A DNA stretch of 64,000 bases from Cognatishimia sp. WU-CL00825 (lineage in GTDB: Bacteria > Pseudomonadota > Alphaproteobacteria > Rhodobacterales > Rhodobacteraceae), in the NCBI RefSeq assembly GCF_040364665.1, contig NZ_BAABWX010000006.1, positions 32,909 through 96,908 of the forward strand. Reading direction: 5' to 3'. This document shows, piece by piece, positions 35,408 through 43,406 of the stretch (position 1 is the stretch's first letter; every line of letters begins with the position of its first letter). Both the position numbers and the translations under genes were made by a program. The notes below the pieces were generated by a model that was not told where the DNA came from, did not search any database, and worked only from the letters and a program-made list of their open reading frames with translations.

Positions 35408-36949
35408 TTACGTCATCAAATCCAATTGCCCGCCGCCAATTTTTGCGGTCTGGGATGTGTCTTCTATCTCGTCGGTGGCCTCAAGCGCGCCATCGCTAAA
35501 TTCATTGCCCCCCGACCCAGAGCCGTTTTCGCCCTGATCTGGATTCTTCGAATATTCCTGAAACTCAACCGAACCCTGACCAACATCCGCGATCACTTGC
35601 GCCAGCAGGTCGCGCTCTTCGCGCAAGCTGTTTAAAACATGAGCATTTTCTGCCCGAACCACCACAGCCAAAGAGCCATCTGCGCGGGTTTTCAACTCGA
35701 CTTCGATGCTGCCAAGTCCGCGTGGTGTCAGCTCGACCTTGGTCACGCCCTCTTGCAAATCAACAGCGCGCACCTGCTGGATAAGTGCGCTGGCAAACCG
35801 CGGCGATTGCGCCTCGGGGCTGCGCGCCTGAGCTGTCGCCTGCGCCGAAGTGCTGTCCAGAGTTTGGGCCGCATCAATGCGCAACGCCGGTGTGTCACTC
35901 AGCGGTGTCGCCAGCAATTCGCGCGGCACTTCGATGGCCCCGCCCACCATTTTCTCTAGGGCGGCAAATGCGGTTGATTGCGCCTTGGCGCTGGGGGCAA
36001 ACAAAGCTGCCATCATACGATCTGACAAGGGTTTGATATCTGACGGCAGGCTTTGCGGCGCGATATTTGGCAGCACCACATCCTCTAATGACGGGCTTTG
36101 TGTTGGTTGCGCTGCGGACAAAACCAAAGAGGCCGCGTTGGTTGCTAGATTTTGCGTGCCTGTCACGGGTGCTTGGGCACCCGTTGATTGCCCAAACACG
36201 ATGGGGGCCTGCGCACTGTTGGCGGCTTTTTTCGGGGCACCCAAGTGGGTTGCTGCGTCCTTTGCCTGCCCCGCAACACCGGCAGGCTGTTGCGTCAGGC
36301 CTTGTGTGACAGCAGCTTGTTTTGCACCATCTACATTTGGACCCATATTGGCATTCAAAGCCATATTCTGCATAAATTCAACGACTTGAGACCGCACACG
36401 CAAAGTGACTTCGACAAGTGCGGCCAGCACGTCGGGCACCGTTGCCACGGCATCATTGACCAGGACGTTCAAGTCAATGTCCGTTGCTGTTGTCGCCTGC
36501 CCGACAAGAGCCGTTGAATCGGCTGTAAACGCCGCCAACTTCTCTTGCAGCTCGGTCATAAACGCGCCGCCGGTCAGTGTGTCTAACTGCTCCAGCACCG
36601 CGGCCAAATCCTGAAACGTGCTGCTGATAACTTCGGCTGGCTCCACGGGTTGACCATCGGTTTGCGCCAAACTCTCAAGCCGCGTGATGATATCGCCCAG
36701 GTTTTGCAGAGCCTCTTGCAAGGCCTTTGCAGTCACCGGGTTTGCCAGTGCCAGATCGCCCCTTTGGAGGCTGGTTTGTTGGCCAACCTGCCCTAATATC
36801 ATCGCCGCAAAGCCCTGCGCGCCCGCATTCAAAACTGCGGCGTTATCCGTGGATGCCGCAGGTGCCAGCGCGGCCATTGCAGATGATTTTCCCGGTGCGC
36901 TCGCCGTGCCCAAAAGCGCCATCACCGGATTATTTGATGCTGTTTGCAT
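35408..36949 (-). CDS. fliK: flagellar hook-length control protein FliK
   Basis: The 513-residue protein has a long low-complexity Ala/Gln/Thr-rich region (about 1-370) and a compact C-terminal FliK domain (about 385-470) with EGVTKVELTPRGLGSIEVEL and VVVRAENAHVLNSLREERDL, the export-switch part that contacts FlhB. The acidic tail follows. It starts 3 nt after the sigma factor stop, so the two are co-transcribed. Confidence 0.9.
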   Translation of the reverse strand: MQTASNNPVMALLGTASAPGKSSAMAALAPAASTDNAAVLNAGAQGFAAMILGQVGQQTSLQRGDLALANPVTAKALQEALQNLGDIITRLESLAQTDGQPVEPAEVISSTFQDLAAVLEQLDTLTGGAFMTELQEKLAAFTADSTALVGQATTATDIDLNVLVNDAVATVPDVLAALVEVTLRVRSQVVEFMQNMALNANMGPNVDGAKQAAVTQGLTQQPAGVAGQAKDAATHLGAPKKAANSAQAPIVFGQSTGAQAPVTGTQNLATNAASLVLSAAQPTQSPSLEDVVLPNIAPQSLPSDIKPLSDRMMAALFAPSAKAQSTAFAALEKMVGGAIEVPRELLATPLSDTPALRIDAAQTLDSTSAQATAQARSPEAQSPRFASALIQQVRAVDLQEGVTKVELTPRGLGSIEVELKTRADGSLAVVVRAENAHVLNSLREERDLLAQVIADVGQGSVEFQEYSKNPDQGENGSGSGGNEFSDGALEATDEIEDTSQTAKIGGGQLDLMT

Positions 36950-36952
36950 AGC

Positions 36953-37660
36953 CTAACCCGCCATCGCTGTGGTGACGCCGCGCGACAGCAAGGCGAATTT
37001 CATACGTGACATGGCGCGCCGTTCAATTTGCCGCAATCGCGCCCGTCCAACACCCAATCGTTTGGCAATATCGTCGACCGATTCTGGCACCCGGCGCAGG
37101 TTGCGTGAAATCACGATATCTTGTTCGACATCGCCCAGCTCTTTTAGCGCCTCCAGCATGACGCGACGCATTTCCGCGTTGCCTGATTCAGCAATCGCAT
37201 GCTCTTCGGGGGTTGGCGCATCTGAACGCAAGGACTCGTCGAGTTCGCCATCAAGCGCCTCGACCACACCGGGCATAAAGGCCAAGGCCTCAGAGCTCAG
37301 GCTTGCTTCTATTTCACGTCCCTTGGGCACATCAACAATGTGCTTAAGCCGCGTATTGGCCTTGCGCACATAATTTAACACCCACCAATGCGCATAGGTC
37401 GAGAACCGCACCTGCTTGGCGGGTTCAAATCGATCTGCGGCGTGGATTAAACCAATCATGCCTTCGGCGACCAAATCGTCGTGATGATCGGGGTTTGAAT
37501 TCAGGCGTCGCGCGCAAGAATGAATTTGACGGGCGTGCGAAGTGATCAACACCTGCAACGACGCCCGATCCTTTTTGATTTGCCATTGCTGGATCAAATC
37601 GCGCTCCTGCTCTGCCTCCAATAACGGCGCGTCAAGCGCCGCTGAATACGAAATTGCCAT
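36953..37660 (-). CDS. RpoH-like sigma-70 family factor in the flagellar cluster
   Basis: The 235-residue sigma factor has an RpoH-type N-terminus (LLEAEQERDLIQQWQIKKDR), core-binding region 2 (DDLVAEGMIGLIHAADRFEP), a 2.3/2.4 segment (RFSTYAHWWVLNYVRKANTR) and region 4 (about 180-225) ending in a helix-turn-helix (DDIAKRLGVGRARLRQIERR). It differs from heat-shock RpoH in 2.4, and from FliA in layout. Co-transcription with fliK and flgD suggests a flagellar sigma. An exact CtrA-type box and a tandem motif lie upstream. Confidence 0.8.
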   Translation of the reverse strand: MAISYSAALDAPLLEAEQERDLIQQWQIKKDRASLQVLITSHARQIHSCARRLNSNPDHHDDLVAEGMIGLIHAADRFEPAKQVRFSTYAHWWVLNYVRKANTRLKHIVDVPKGREIEASLSSEALAFMPGVVEALDGELDESLRSDAPTPEEHAIAESGNAEMRRVMLEALKELGDVEQDIVISRNLRRVPESVDDIAKRLGVGRARLRQIERRAMSRMKFALLSRGVTTAMAG

Positions 37661-37710
37661 GTACTGCCTCGCGAAATCTATGTTTCGTTAAGGATTACAA
37701 GACCACAGTC

Positions 37711-37730
37711 GCAAGGATGAGCAAAGATAA
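37711..37730 (-). promoter_or_regulatory. tandem cluster motif upstream of the sigma factor
   Basis: On the minus strand TTATCTTTGC is followed directly by TCATCCTTGC, two 10-bp copies head to tail. They lie about 50-70 bp before the sigma factor start and just downstream of a CtrA-type box. Confidence 0.45.
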
Positions 37731-37736
37731 ATCTGA

Positions 37737-37751
37737 TTAACAGAAGATTAA
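37737..37751. promoter_or_regulatory. CtrA-type box upstream of the sigma factor
   Basis: TTAACAGAAGATTAA is an exact TTAA-N7-TTAA, 77-91 bp before the sigma factor start. Confidence 0.6.
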
Positions 37752-37791
37752 ATCAACTGCGCGTTGCACTTTAATGACAAGAAGAAACGGA

Positions 37792-38259
37792 TTATTGCAT
37801 GCGCGATGCGCTGGGGTGGGAAATATGCCCGGTTGCCGCAAAAGATGTCGTGAAATCAAGCGCTGTGCTGTCACCAGCGCGGCGGTTTACATCAGAAATC
37901 TGAATAGACTGTCCTTGCTTGGTCATTTGCAGAATGACGTTCCCAAGCAATTCCCCAAGGCGATTGCCCGAATAGTCCTTGGCGTCGGAAAAACCCTGCG
38001 GTTGCACCAGGACCAATGCGCCATAAGGCACATCCAAACCCAGTTCCTCGGCCAGCACATCCCCCAAAGAGATGCCCGGCAGAACCTCGGCACTTTCCAT
38101 CATGGCAATGGGTTGGGACAGGTCGCGTTTAGAGGTCAGGGTGATCACCGGCAGGTCCATGACCGATTCCATCAGCCCGGTTAAGGGTGAAACCAGTGCT
38201 GGCTGCTCCAGAGCGACATCGCCACTCCATATCTGCCCGATCAACTTTGTGTGTCCCAC
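37792..38259 (-). CDS. unknown 155-residue protein of the flagellar cluster
   Basis: I do not recognise this protein. It has no signal peptide or membrane segment and seems globular, with an alternating strand/helix pattern (LMESVMDLPVITLTSK, GLDVPYGALVLVQPQGFSDA, RLGELLGNVILQMTKQ). The start is GTG at 38259 with AGGGGA 7 nt upstream, an unusually good site. It stands alone between two control regions, upstream of the sigma factor unit. The frame looks real because of the ribosome-binding site and the codon use resembling neighbours. Confidence 0.6.
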   Translation of the reverse strand: MGHTKLIGQIWSGDVALEQPALVSPLTGLMESVMDLPVITLTSKRDLSQPIAMMESAEVLPGISLGDVLAEELGLDVPYGALVLVQPQGFSDAKDYSGNRLGELLGNVILQMTKQGQSIQISDVNRRAGDSTALDFTTSFAATGHISHPSASRMQ

Positions 38260-38583
38260 TATATATTCCCCTAGGCCATATATATGTATGCAGACTAGAT
38301 TAGATTGTTTCCAATCAAAGGAGAATTACCTCTTTGTAAAGATGTGGGCACTCGCCCAAAAGTCGAGATTTGGTGTCAAAGCGAGATTTAGAGCAGGTCT
38401 AAGTTGTAGTTCACCCCAAAAACTCTCGGATTTATTCTTATTCCTAAAGAACCTGACAACATTTTGCGGGATGAAAAAAGTTATCCACAACCAGTTGTAT
38501 GCGCACCGATAGTTGACACAAGCTGAAAGAGAGCTGTGGATATTTACAATTCTCTTCTTGACAGGGAATCTCGACGCAATCAC
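38260..38583. promoter_or_regulatory. 324-bp intergenic region with DnaA-box-like sites
   Basis: No gene is visible here. A perfect DnaA box, TTATCCACA (38481-38489), and a one-mismatch copy on the other strand (TGTGGATAT, 38535-38543) are 46 bp apart. A TTGACA lies at 38513-38518 without a clear -10. The left end carries the promoter and ribosome-binding site of the 155-residue gene. Confidence 0.4.
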
Positions 38584-39282
38584 TCAACCCAAGAGGTTCT
38601 GGTAGCCCTCTGCGTCCACCGTCAGCACATAGCCGGCGGATCGCACGGTATTCACCGTCACATGCGCGCCAAACACCGATGTCAATTTCTTGCGGATATT
38701 GGCGACATGCACGTCAAACTTGCGATCTCCATAGTCCCAGGGTCGTTGGTCCATCGCATAACTTAACGTGTCCCGGGTCACCACCTCGCCATTGTTGCTG
38801 ATCAGAATATGGGCAATTTGCGCCTCGACCGTGGTCAAACCGGCGCGGCTGGCAATATAAGCTTCGGAATCCCAATGCGAGCTGTCACGCAACAGGGCTT
38901 CGTCAGCCGCGTCTGACATAATACCAATCCGGGCGCGCAACCGCAGCGCCAGCTCTCGCAGTGTAAAAGGCGCGCGGATCACGTCATCTGCCCCCGCCAA
39001 AAATGCTGTCTCTGCTTCGCAGGGCGAAGATTGGCGGTCAATCACAAGGATAAAAATTCCGCCGATCTCTTGCAGCCGCGCAATCAAATCGTCGCGATCA
39101 GCCAGCTTGCCCAAAATCGCCACTCTGGGCCGTGCGCCTGCCTCTAACGCAGTCACCGCATTGTCGCCACTGACCAAAACCTCGGCGGAAAAACCGCAGA
39201 TCACGTCAAACAAATGGCGCAACGACAGCGCCATTCCGGGGTCTGTATCCACGATCATCACAAAGGGAGAACTGGGCGTCAT
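38584..39282 (-). CDS. OmpR-type regulator with degenerate receiver (second copy)
   Basis: The 232-residue protein has a receiver-like domain (about 1-120) and a winged helix (about 140-228; LTTVEAQIAHILISNNGEVV and FDVHVANIRKKLTSV, ending VRSAGYVLTVDAEG). The acidic pair is partly kept (VDTDP), but the phosphoacceptor strand reads RVAILGK and the Lys position reads IRAPF, so phosphorylation is unlikely. The start is uncertain: ATG 39282 has AGGATG upstream, ATG 39294 is possible, and the longer frame to 39396 lacks support. It is monocistronic within the flagellar cluster. Confidence 0.75.
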   Translation of the reverse strand: MTPSSPFVMIVDTDPGMALSLRHLFDVICGFSAEVLVSGDNAVTALEAGARPRVAILGKLADRDDLIARLQEIGGIFILVIDRQSSPCEAETAFLAGADDVIRAPFTLRELALRLRARIGIMSDAADEALLRDSSHWDSEAYIASRAGLTTVEAQIAHILISNNGEVVTRDTLSYAMDQRPWDYGDRKFDVHVANIRKKLTSVFGAHVTVNTVRSAGYVLTVDAEGYQNLLG

Positions 39283-39430
39283 CACGGGCATCATCCTAGT
39301 TTGCGACTCAGGGTTTACCAAATCCCTCAAATAATGGGCAGCCTTTGCAGGGCTATTTCCAAGGAATCGCGACAAAATCACCGCGCAGAGGATCAAGAAC
39401 AGCCAAAAAACGCCCGCAGAACAGGCATGA

Positions 39431-39447
39431 ATAACCCAGCTTTAACC
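39431..39447 (+). promoter_or_regulatory. near-CtrA box upstream of the 64-residue gene
   Basis: ATAA-N7-TTAACC differs from the CtrA consensus by one base. It lies about 110 bp before the small gene at 39556 and about 150 bp before the divergent regulator. Confidence 0.35.
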
Positions 39448-39555
39448 ATTTTTTCTATTTGCGCCGTTTTTTTGGCAAAAATTTAACCCAAAGAACAATA
39501 TTGTAGATGTGAGGTCGCAGAATGCACCCGAAAAACTCAGAATGGAGTGACAGCT

Positions 39556-39750
39556 ATGGCAGGGACTCTGGCTATGAACGTTGGCGCATGTGCCGCTACG
39601 TTTGCCGTCGCGCGTATTAATGCGTTGTTGGCGTCCACGGACACCGACCGCTTTACAAAAGAAATCCTTCAATCAACCCGCCGCGTACTTTCTGCTGATG
39701 CAAGTGCATCACAAGTGTATGCCGCCGAGGTGAAGGCCCCCTTGATGTAA
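39556..39750 (+). CDS. small conserved-looking protein, unknown function
   Basis: The 64-residue protein (MAGTLAMNVGACAATFAVAR, INALLASTDTDRFTKEILQS) has a moderately hydrophobic start that is too weak for a clear signal peptide, then a helical part. ATG 39556 is preceded by GGAG at 8 nt; GTG 39547 is in frame. It lies alone between a regulator and mucR. I cannot assign it; it may be a small regulatory or structural protein of the flagellar locus, or spurious. Confidence 0.45.
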   Translation: MAGTLAMNVGACAATFAVARINALLASTDTDRFTKEILQSTRRVLSADASASQVYAAEVKAPLM

Positions 39751-39861
39751 GCCGCCGCGCGCAGATCAATGTGCAACCTGACGCACAGCGAAACGCCAAA
39801 GAGACTCAACCCTTGGTTTTATTTAGGTTTTTCAAGGCCTAAGCACCATGAACAAACGTGA

Positions 39862-39895
39862 CTATTCTTGACACATTCAAGAAGTGCTCTATATA
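39862..39895 (+). promoter_or_regulatory. mucR promoter
   Basis: TTGACA (39868-39873), a 16-bp spacer and TATATA (39890-39895) form a good sigma-70 promoter 25 bp before the mucR start. The -35 overlaps CTATTCTTGA (39862-39871), a copy of the cluster motif, and an inverted repeat TTCTTGA-N5-TCAAGAA. Confidence 0.6.
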
Positions 39896-39920
39896 GTCCG
39901 CGACGAACAGGGACCTAGCC

Positions 39921-40388
39921 ATGCCGATTAAAGAACACATGGACAGCTATAAAAACGACCCCAAAGACAATGTTGCAACTATTGTTGCGGCCTATGCGCA
40001 GCGTTCAGATGTCTCTATTGACGACATCATGGCGTTGACCAAACAGCTTTTGCCGGTTTTTCAGACCCAAACCGCTGTGATAACAGAGGCCCCGATCACA
40101 ATTGCCAGCAAACCCGCGATGGCCCCGGCCATACCGCTGGAAAACGCGGTGACTGACGACAAAGTATTCTGCCTGTGCTGCGGACGCGGCTTTACCATGC
40201 TTAAGCGGCACCTGAATGCCGAGCACGGTCTAAGCGAAGACGAATACCGCCAGGTTTTTGGCCTGCCGGAAAGCATGCCCCTTGTGGCCCCCAATTATTC
40301 CGAGCGCAAAGCGGCCTATGCCAAGCAAGTTGGGCTTGGAAAATACAGCCGCGACGCTGATCTTCCGGACGCGCCGCACGCTGGATAA
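39921..40388 (+). CDS. mucR: MucR/Ros family zinc-finger regulator
   Basis: The 155-residue protein has an N-terminal oligomerisation region (IVAAYAQRSDVSIDDIMALT, about 14-33) and a Ros-type zinc finger: C-X2-C-X9-H-X4-H in FCLCCGRGFTMLKRHLNAEH (about 83-102). The segment GLSEDEYRQVFGLP follows. MucR proteins silence AT-rich promoters and control motility and surface genes in alphaproteobacteria. Its promoter contains the cluster motif. ATG 39939 is a possible alternative start. Confidence 0.9.
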   Translation: MPIKEHMDSYKNDPKDNVATIVAAYAQRSDVSIDDIMALTKQLLPVFQTQTAVITEAPITIASKPAMAPAIPLENAVTDDKVFCLCCGRGFTMLKRHLNAEHGLSEDEYRQVFGLPESMPLVAPNYSERKAAYAKQVGLGKYSRDADLPDAPHAG

Positions 40389-40425
40389 AACAATCCCTCG
40401 CAATTTGCCTTATTGTTGACTTAAT

Positions 40426-40445
40426 CGTGCCCTGCTGCGGGCACG
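40426..40445. terminator. hairpin after mucR
   Basis: CGTGCCC and GGGCACG form a 7-bp GC-rich stem with loop TGCTGC, 37 bp after the mucR stop and 90 bp before motB. It is followed only by GTTTA, so terminator strength is uncertain. Confidence 0.5.
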
Positions 40446-40535
40446 GTTTAGGTCAATACATTGCCTTGACCCAATGTGTGCAGAAGCGCGCTTTGGCAAA
40501 AAGCCGGATCAACCGGCGACAAAGAGGCAAGAAAC

Positions 40536-41843
40536 ATGGCATCCGATGCAACGGTAAATATCATCCGGAAAATCGAAGTGGTCGAAGGCCACGGGCACCA
40601 CGGTGGTGCTTGGAAAGTGGCTTACGCGGACTTTATGACCGCGATGATGGCTTTCTTTTTGCTCATGTGGATCCTGTCCTCTTCAGATGAACAAAAACTG
40701 CGCGGCATTGCCGAGTATTTCACCAATGCCACCCTGCCCGGCGGCAGCGGCGTCTTGGACGGCGCGACTTTAGGCCCTCCTGGCACATTGACCGCTTCTA
40801 ATGGGGCGACCGTGGCCCGCGGTTCCGAATTTGGCGAGGTCGACGACCCGTCGCCCGCAAAATGGGAAGTGATGGACACGACCCCTACCGGCGATCCAAA
40901 AGAAACCGTGCGCGGCACCCACGAAGGCCATCATGAAAACCCGGCAGCCGGTGCGCCAAGCGCTGAATTCAACGCAGAAATTGGTCAGGACGAAAGTGCA
41001 GCGGCGCAAGCCGGTGCCCAAGCCCAAGCTGGCATGGCAGAAAACGGCGAAATGACCCAGGCCGCAGATGGCGCTGGCGGCATGGCCGCGGGTAATGCCA
41101 GCACCGATCAGGCCAATATGACCCAAATGGCCGCTGGCAACGTGACAAACACCAACCCGGACCACACTGCAGACGAAGAACGTTTTGCCGAGATGAAAGC
41201 CGAAATTTTGCAGGCGATGCAAGCCAGTCAGGATCTGGCACCGCTGCAAAAGAACCTAATTTTCGAAAAGACACCAGCCGGGCTGCGCATTCAGATCATC
41301 GACCAAAAGGGCCAGCCAATGTTTTCCAGCGGCAGTGCCAAGATGAACGATGCCACGCAAAAGCTGATGGCGCTTGTGGGTGAATCTTTGCAAAAGCTGC
41401 CCAATAATATGGTGATTTCTGGCCACACAGACGCGGTGCCTTTCTCTAATAAAAAGGCTTATGACAACTGGGATCTGTCGTCAGATCGTGCCAATGCCAT
41501 GCGCCGGGTTTTGCTGAAAACCGGTGTTGCCCAAGATCGCATCACCCGCGTGTCTGGCATGGCAGCCACCCAATTGCTGAAACCTGACACACCCAAAGAC
41601 CCAACCAATCGCCGCATCGAAGTTTTGCTGGCCTATGAAGCTGCGGATAAACCCAAGCCAAAAATGGCGAAACCAGCGATGACTCAAACGACGCAAGCCG
41701 CTGTTGCGCCAGCACCGATGAAAACCGCAGAAGCACCGATTGCCAAACCAACACCAAGCGTGGCCGAACAGGTTGTGCCTGTCGAAACGGTTACGGTTTT
41801 GGATGAAGCGGTGTTTGAAAACCTGCGCAGCGCGCTGCGCTAG
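40536..41843 (+). CDS. motB: flagellar stator protein MotB
   Basis: MotB (435 aa) has the single membrane span with the proton-carrying Asp in WKVAYADFMTAMMAFFLLMW (about 27-46). A long Ala/Gly/Met-rich periplasmic linker (about 60-215) precedes an OmpA-type peptidoglycan-binding domain (about 235-370; VISGHTDAVPFSNKKAYDNW, RIEVLLAYE). A Pro/Ala-rich tail of about 65 residues after the OmpA domain is unusual. I chose ATG 40536 because GAGGCAAG precedes it. It lies before motA, with an opposite-strand gene between. Confidence 0.93.
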   Translation: MASDATVNIIRKIEVVEGHGHHGGAWKVAYADFMTAMMAFFLLMWILSSSDEQKLRGIAEYFTNATLPGGSGVLDGATLGPPGTLTASNGATVARGSEFGEVDDPSPAKWEVMDTTPTGDPKETVRGTHEGHHENPAAGAPSAEFNAEIGQDESAAAQAGAQAQAGMAENGEMTQAADGAGGMAAGNASTDQANMTQMAAGNVTNTNPDHTADEERFAEMKAEILQAMQASQDLAPLQKNLIFEKTPAGLRIQIIDQKGQPMFSSGSAKMNDATQKLMALVGESLQKLPNNMVISGHTDAVPFSNKKAYDNWDLSSDRANAMRRVLLKTGVAQDRITRVSGMAATQLLKPDTPKDPTNRRIEVLLAYEAADKPKPKMAKPAMTQTTQAAVAPAPMKTAEAPIAKPTPSVAEQVVPVETVTVLDEAVFENLRSALR

Positions 41844-41868
41844 GCAATCATTCCAGATCTACGCGGGC

Positions 41869-43176
41869 CTAGCCCAAACTCTCTGATTGCATGGACAAGC
41901 GGAACTGCTTCCAGTCAATCGGAGAGTTTTGCGTTTTCTGCTCCAACACATCAGACGGCTGCGCGCCGAGGATCAAGAAAATCGCCCCAGCGGTAATGGC
42001 CGTCAAAGCAAACAAGCGCAGCCCGCGCCCCAGTACCGAAGGGCGTTTCTTTTTGGCGACAACAGCGCTCTCTGTCTTGGCACTGGCAAAGGCAACCGGC
42101 TTTGCTGGCACCTCTTCCAAAGTGTTTTGATGCGGCGCGGCTGACTCTGTCAGACCCACAAAAACATAGCCGTTTTCAGTGCTGATTTGCACATCGCCCA
42201 GGGCGGCCAACAGCACATTGCGCAGGGCATTCGGCAACAACGTCTCTGCAATGCGCATATTGCCCGGCGCGGTTTGGCGCTGGCCGGTCAAACGCACCGC
42301 AAGCAACTGACGGTCATCACGCAAGAACAGCGATTGGGCATCCGTCACCTCTGTCACCGCTCCAGCGCCATTGCTGATTTCAAAAAAGCCGTTTTCGTAC
42401 CGCATCACATAGGGGGCTGGCGCGTCCGGCGTTTGCTCCAGCTGTTGCAAATCAGAGGCCGATAAAAAGCCCGCCCCAAGCGCGCCCACTGCGCTCTGGT
42501 CTATGTCATCCATGTCCTGCGTCGGCTCTTGGGCGGTTTCTTGTGCTGGTGGTTTGGCTTTGGCCGCCTCTTTCACCAGGGCCACAAGCCCCTGCCCCGC
42601 CAACTGCAACGCAGCGGCTTCTGGCGCGCGCGCGGCTTCGCGCGCAAAATCAAAATGCAAATTGCGCAGCGAGGTCTTTTTGACAACCTGCGGCGTTTCC
42701 GGTTGGCGGCAAGATGCAAATTGCAAAGAACTTGGTGCCTGGGCTTTGGGGTCTGGGGCGTCCTGCGGCTCTGCAATATCCAGATCCATGGCATCCACGC
42801 CCATAAAGGTGGCCGGGTTCAGCCCCTCTTCCATCGCATAGGAAAAATTCACCGCATAATCATGCGCGTCTTCGGCAATATCCGGGGTTTCCTTGAGCAA
42901 CATTTCCAAGCTGCGCTCGTCAGAATATTTCATCTGCCGCGAGGGAAATCCGGAAACCGGTGGATGAATGCTGATCTCTTCGGGGCGCAGACCCAGGTGT
43001 TTGCGCAGCCGCTGCGGAAACACGCCAGCCTCTTCCTGGCGAAACAACATCAGCTGGCATTCACCGCTGGGCATCAAGCAAACCGCCAGCCGCATATCTG
43101 CGGGCCAATCGCGATGCAGCAGACGCAGTTCTTCTGCCTCTAACATCACCGTCATAACTTGCTCTGTGCCAAACAT
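41869..43176 (-). CDS. tail-anchored protein between motB and motA, unknown function
   Basis: The 435-residue protein has a folded N-terminal domain (about 1-120; MTVMLEAEELRLLHRDWPAD), a disordered Ala/Pro/Glu-rich middle (about 135-245), a second domain (about 250-345), and one membrane span near the C-terminus (LRLFALTAITAGAIFLILGA). This places nearly all of it in the cytosol. I do not recognise the family. ATG 43176 follows GGGGAAAG; the longer frame is less likely. Its place between the stator genes hints at a motor-related role. Confidence 0.65.
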   Translation of the reverse strand: MFGTEQVMTVMLEAEELRLLHRDWPADMRLAVCLMPSGECQLMLFRQEEAGVFPQRLRKHLGLRPEEISIHPPVSGFPSRQMKYSDERSLEMLLKETPDIAEDAHDYAVNFSYAMEEGLNPATFMGVDAMDLDIAEPQDAPDPKAQAPSSLQFASCRQPETPQVVKKTSLRNLHFDFAREAARAPEAAALQLAGQGLVALVKEAAKAKPPAQETAQEPTQDMDDIDQSAVGALGAGFLSASDLQQLEQTPDAPAPYVMRYENGFFEISNGAGAVTEVTDAQSLFLRDDRQLLAVRLTGQRQTAPGNMRIAETLLPNALRNVLLAALGDVQISTENGYVFVGLTESAAPHQNTLEEVPAKPVAFASAKTESAVVAKKKRPSVLGRGLRLFALTAITAGAIFLILGAQPSDVLEQKTQNSPIDWKQFRLSMQSESLG

Positions 43177-43205
43177 GCGCTTTCCCCAAAAAGCATCTTT
43201 ATTCT

Positions 43206-43260
43206 TTAACCCATTCTTTACCAATCAATGGAGAGTTGTCAATTATTCATAGCTATCCTT
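43206..43260. promoter_or_regulatory. control region between the tail-anchored gene and motA
   Basis: The 230-bp intergenic region holds a one-mismatch CtrA-type box (TTAA-N7-TTTA, 43206-43220) next to the minus-strand gene and a partial cluster motif CTATCCTT (43253-43260) on the plus strand, about 150 bp before motA. Confidence 0.35.
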
Positions 43261-43406
43261 TTGGTTGTAAGGTTAATTTTGGGTCTTTTCCGCCTCGGAA
43301 TGGTCGAATGTGCTTTTAATTCTTGCTCCAACCCCACTATTCATGGCAAAAATAAGGCAATTCGCCTGTTCGATCCGCCACCTGGCCTGAAAGATAGATA
43401 GATACC

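Noticed and set aside
41826..41841. GCGCAGCGCGCTGCGC palindrome at the motB end
   Set aside because: Lies in the final motB codons and is explained by repeated Arg/Ala codons; could help termination but lacks support.
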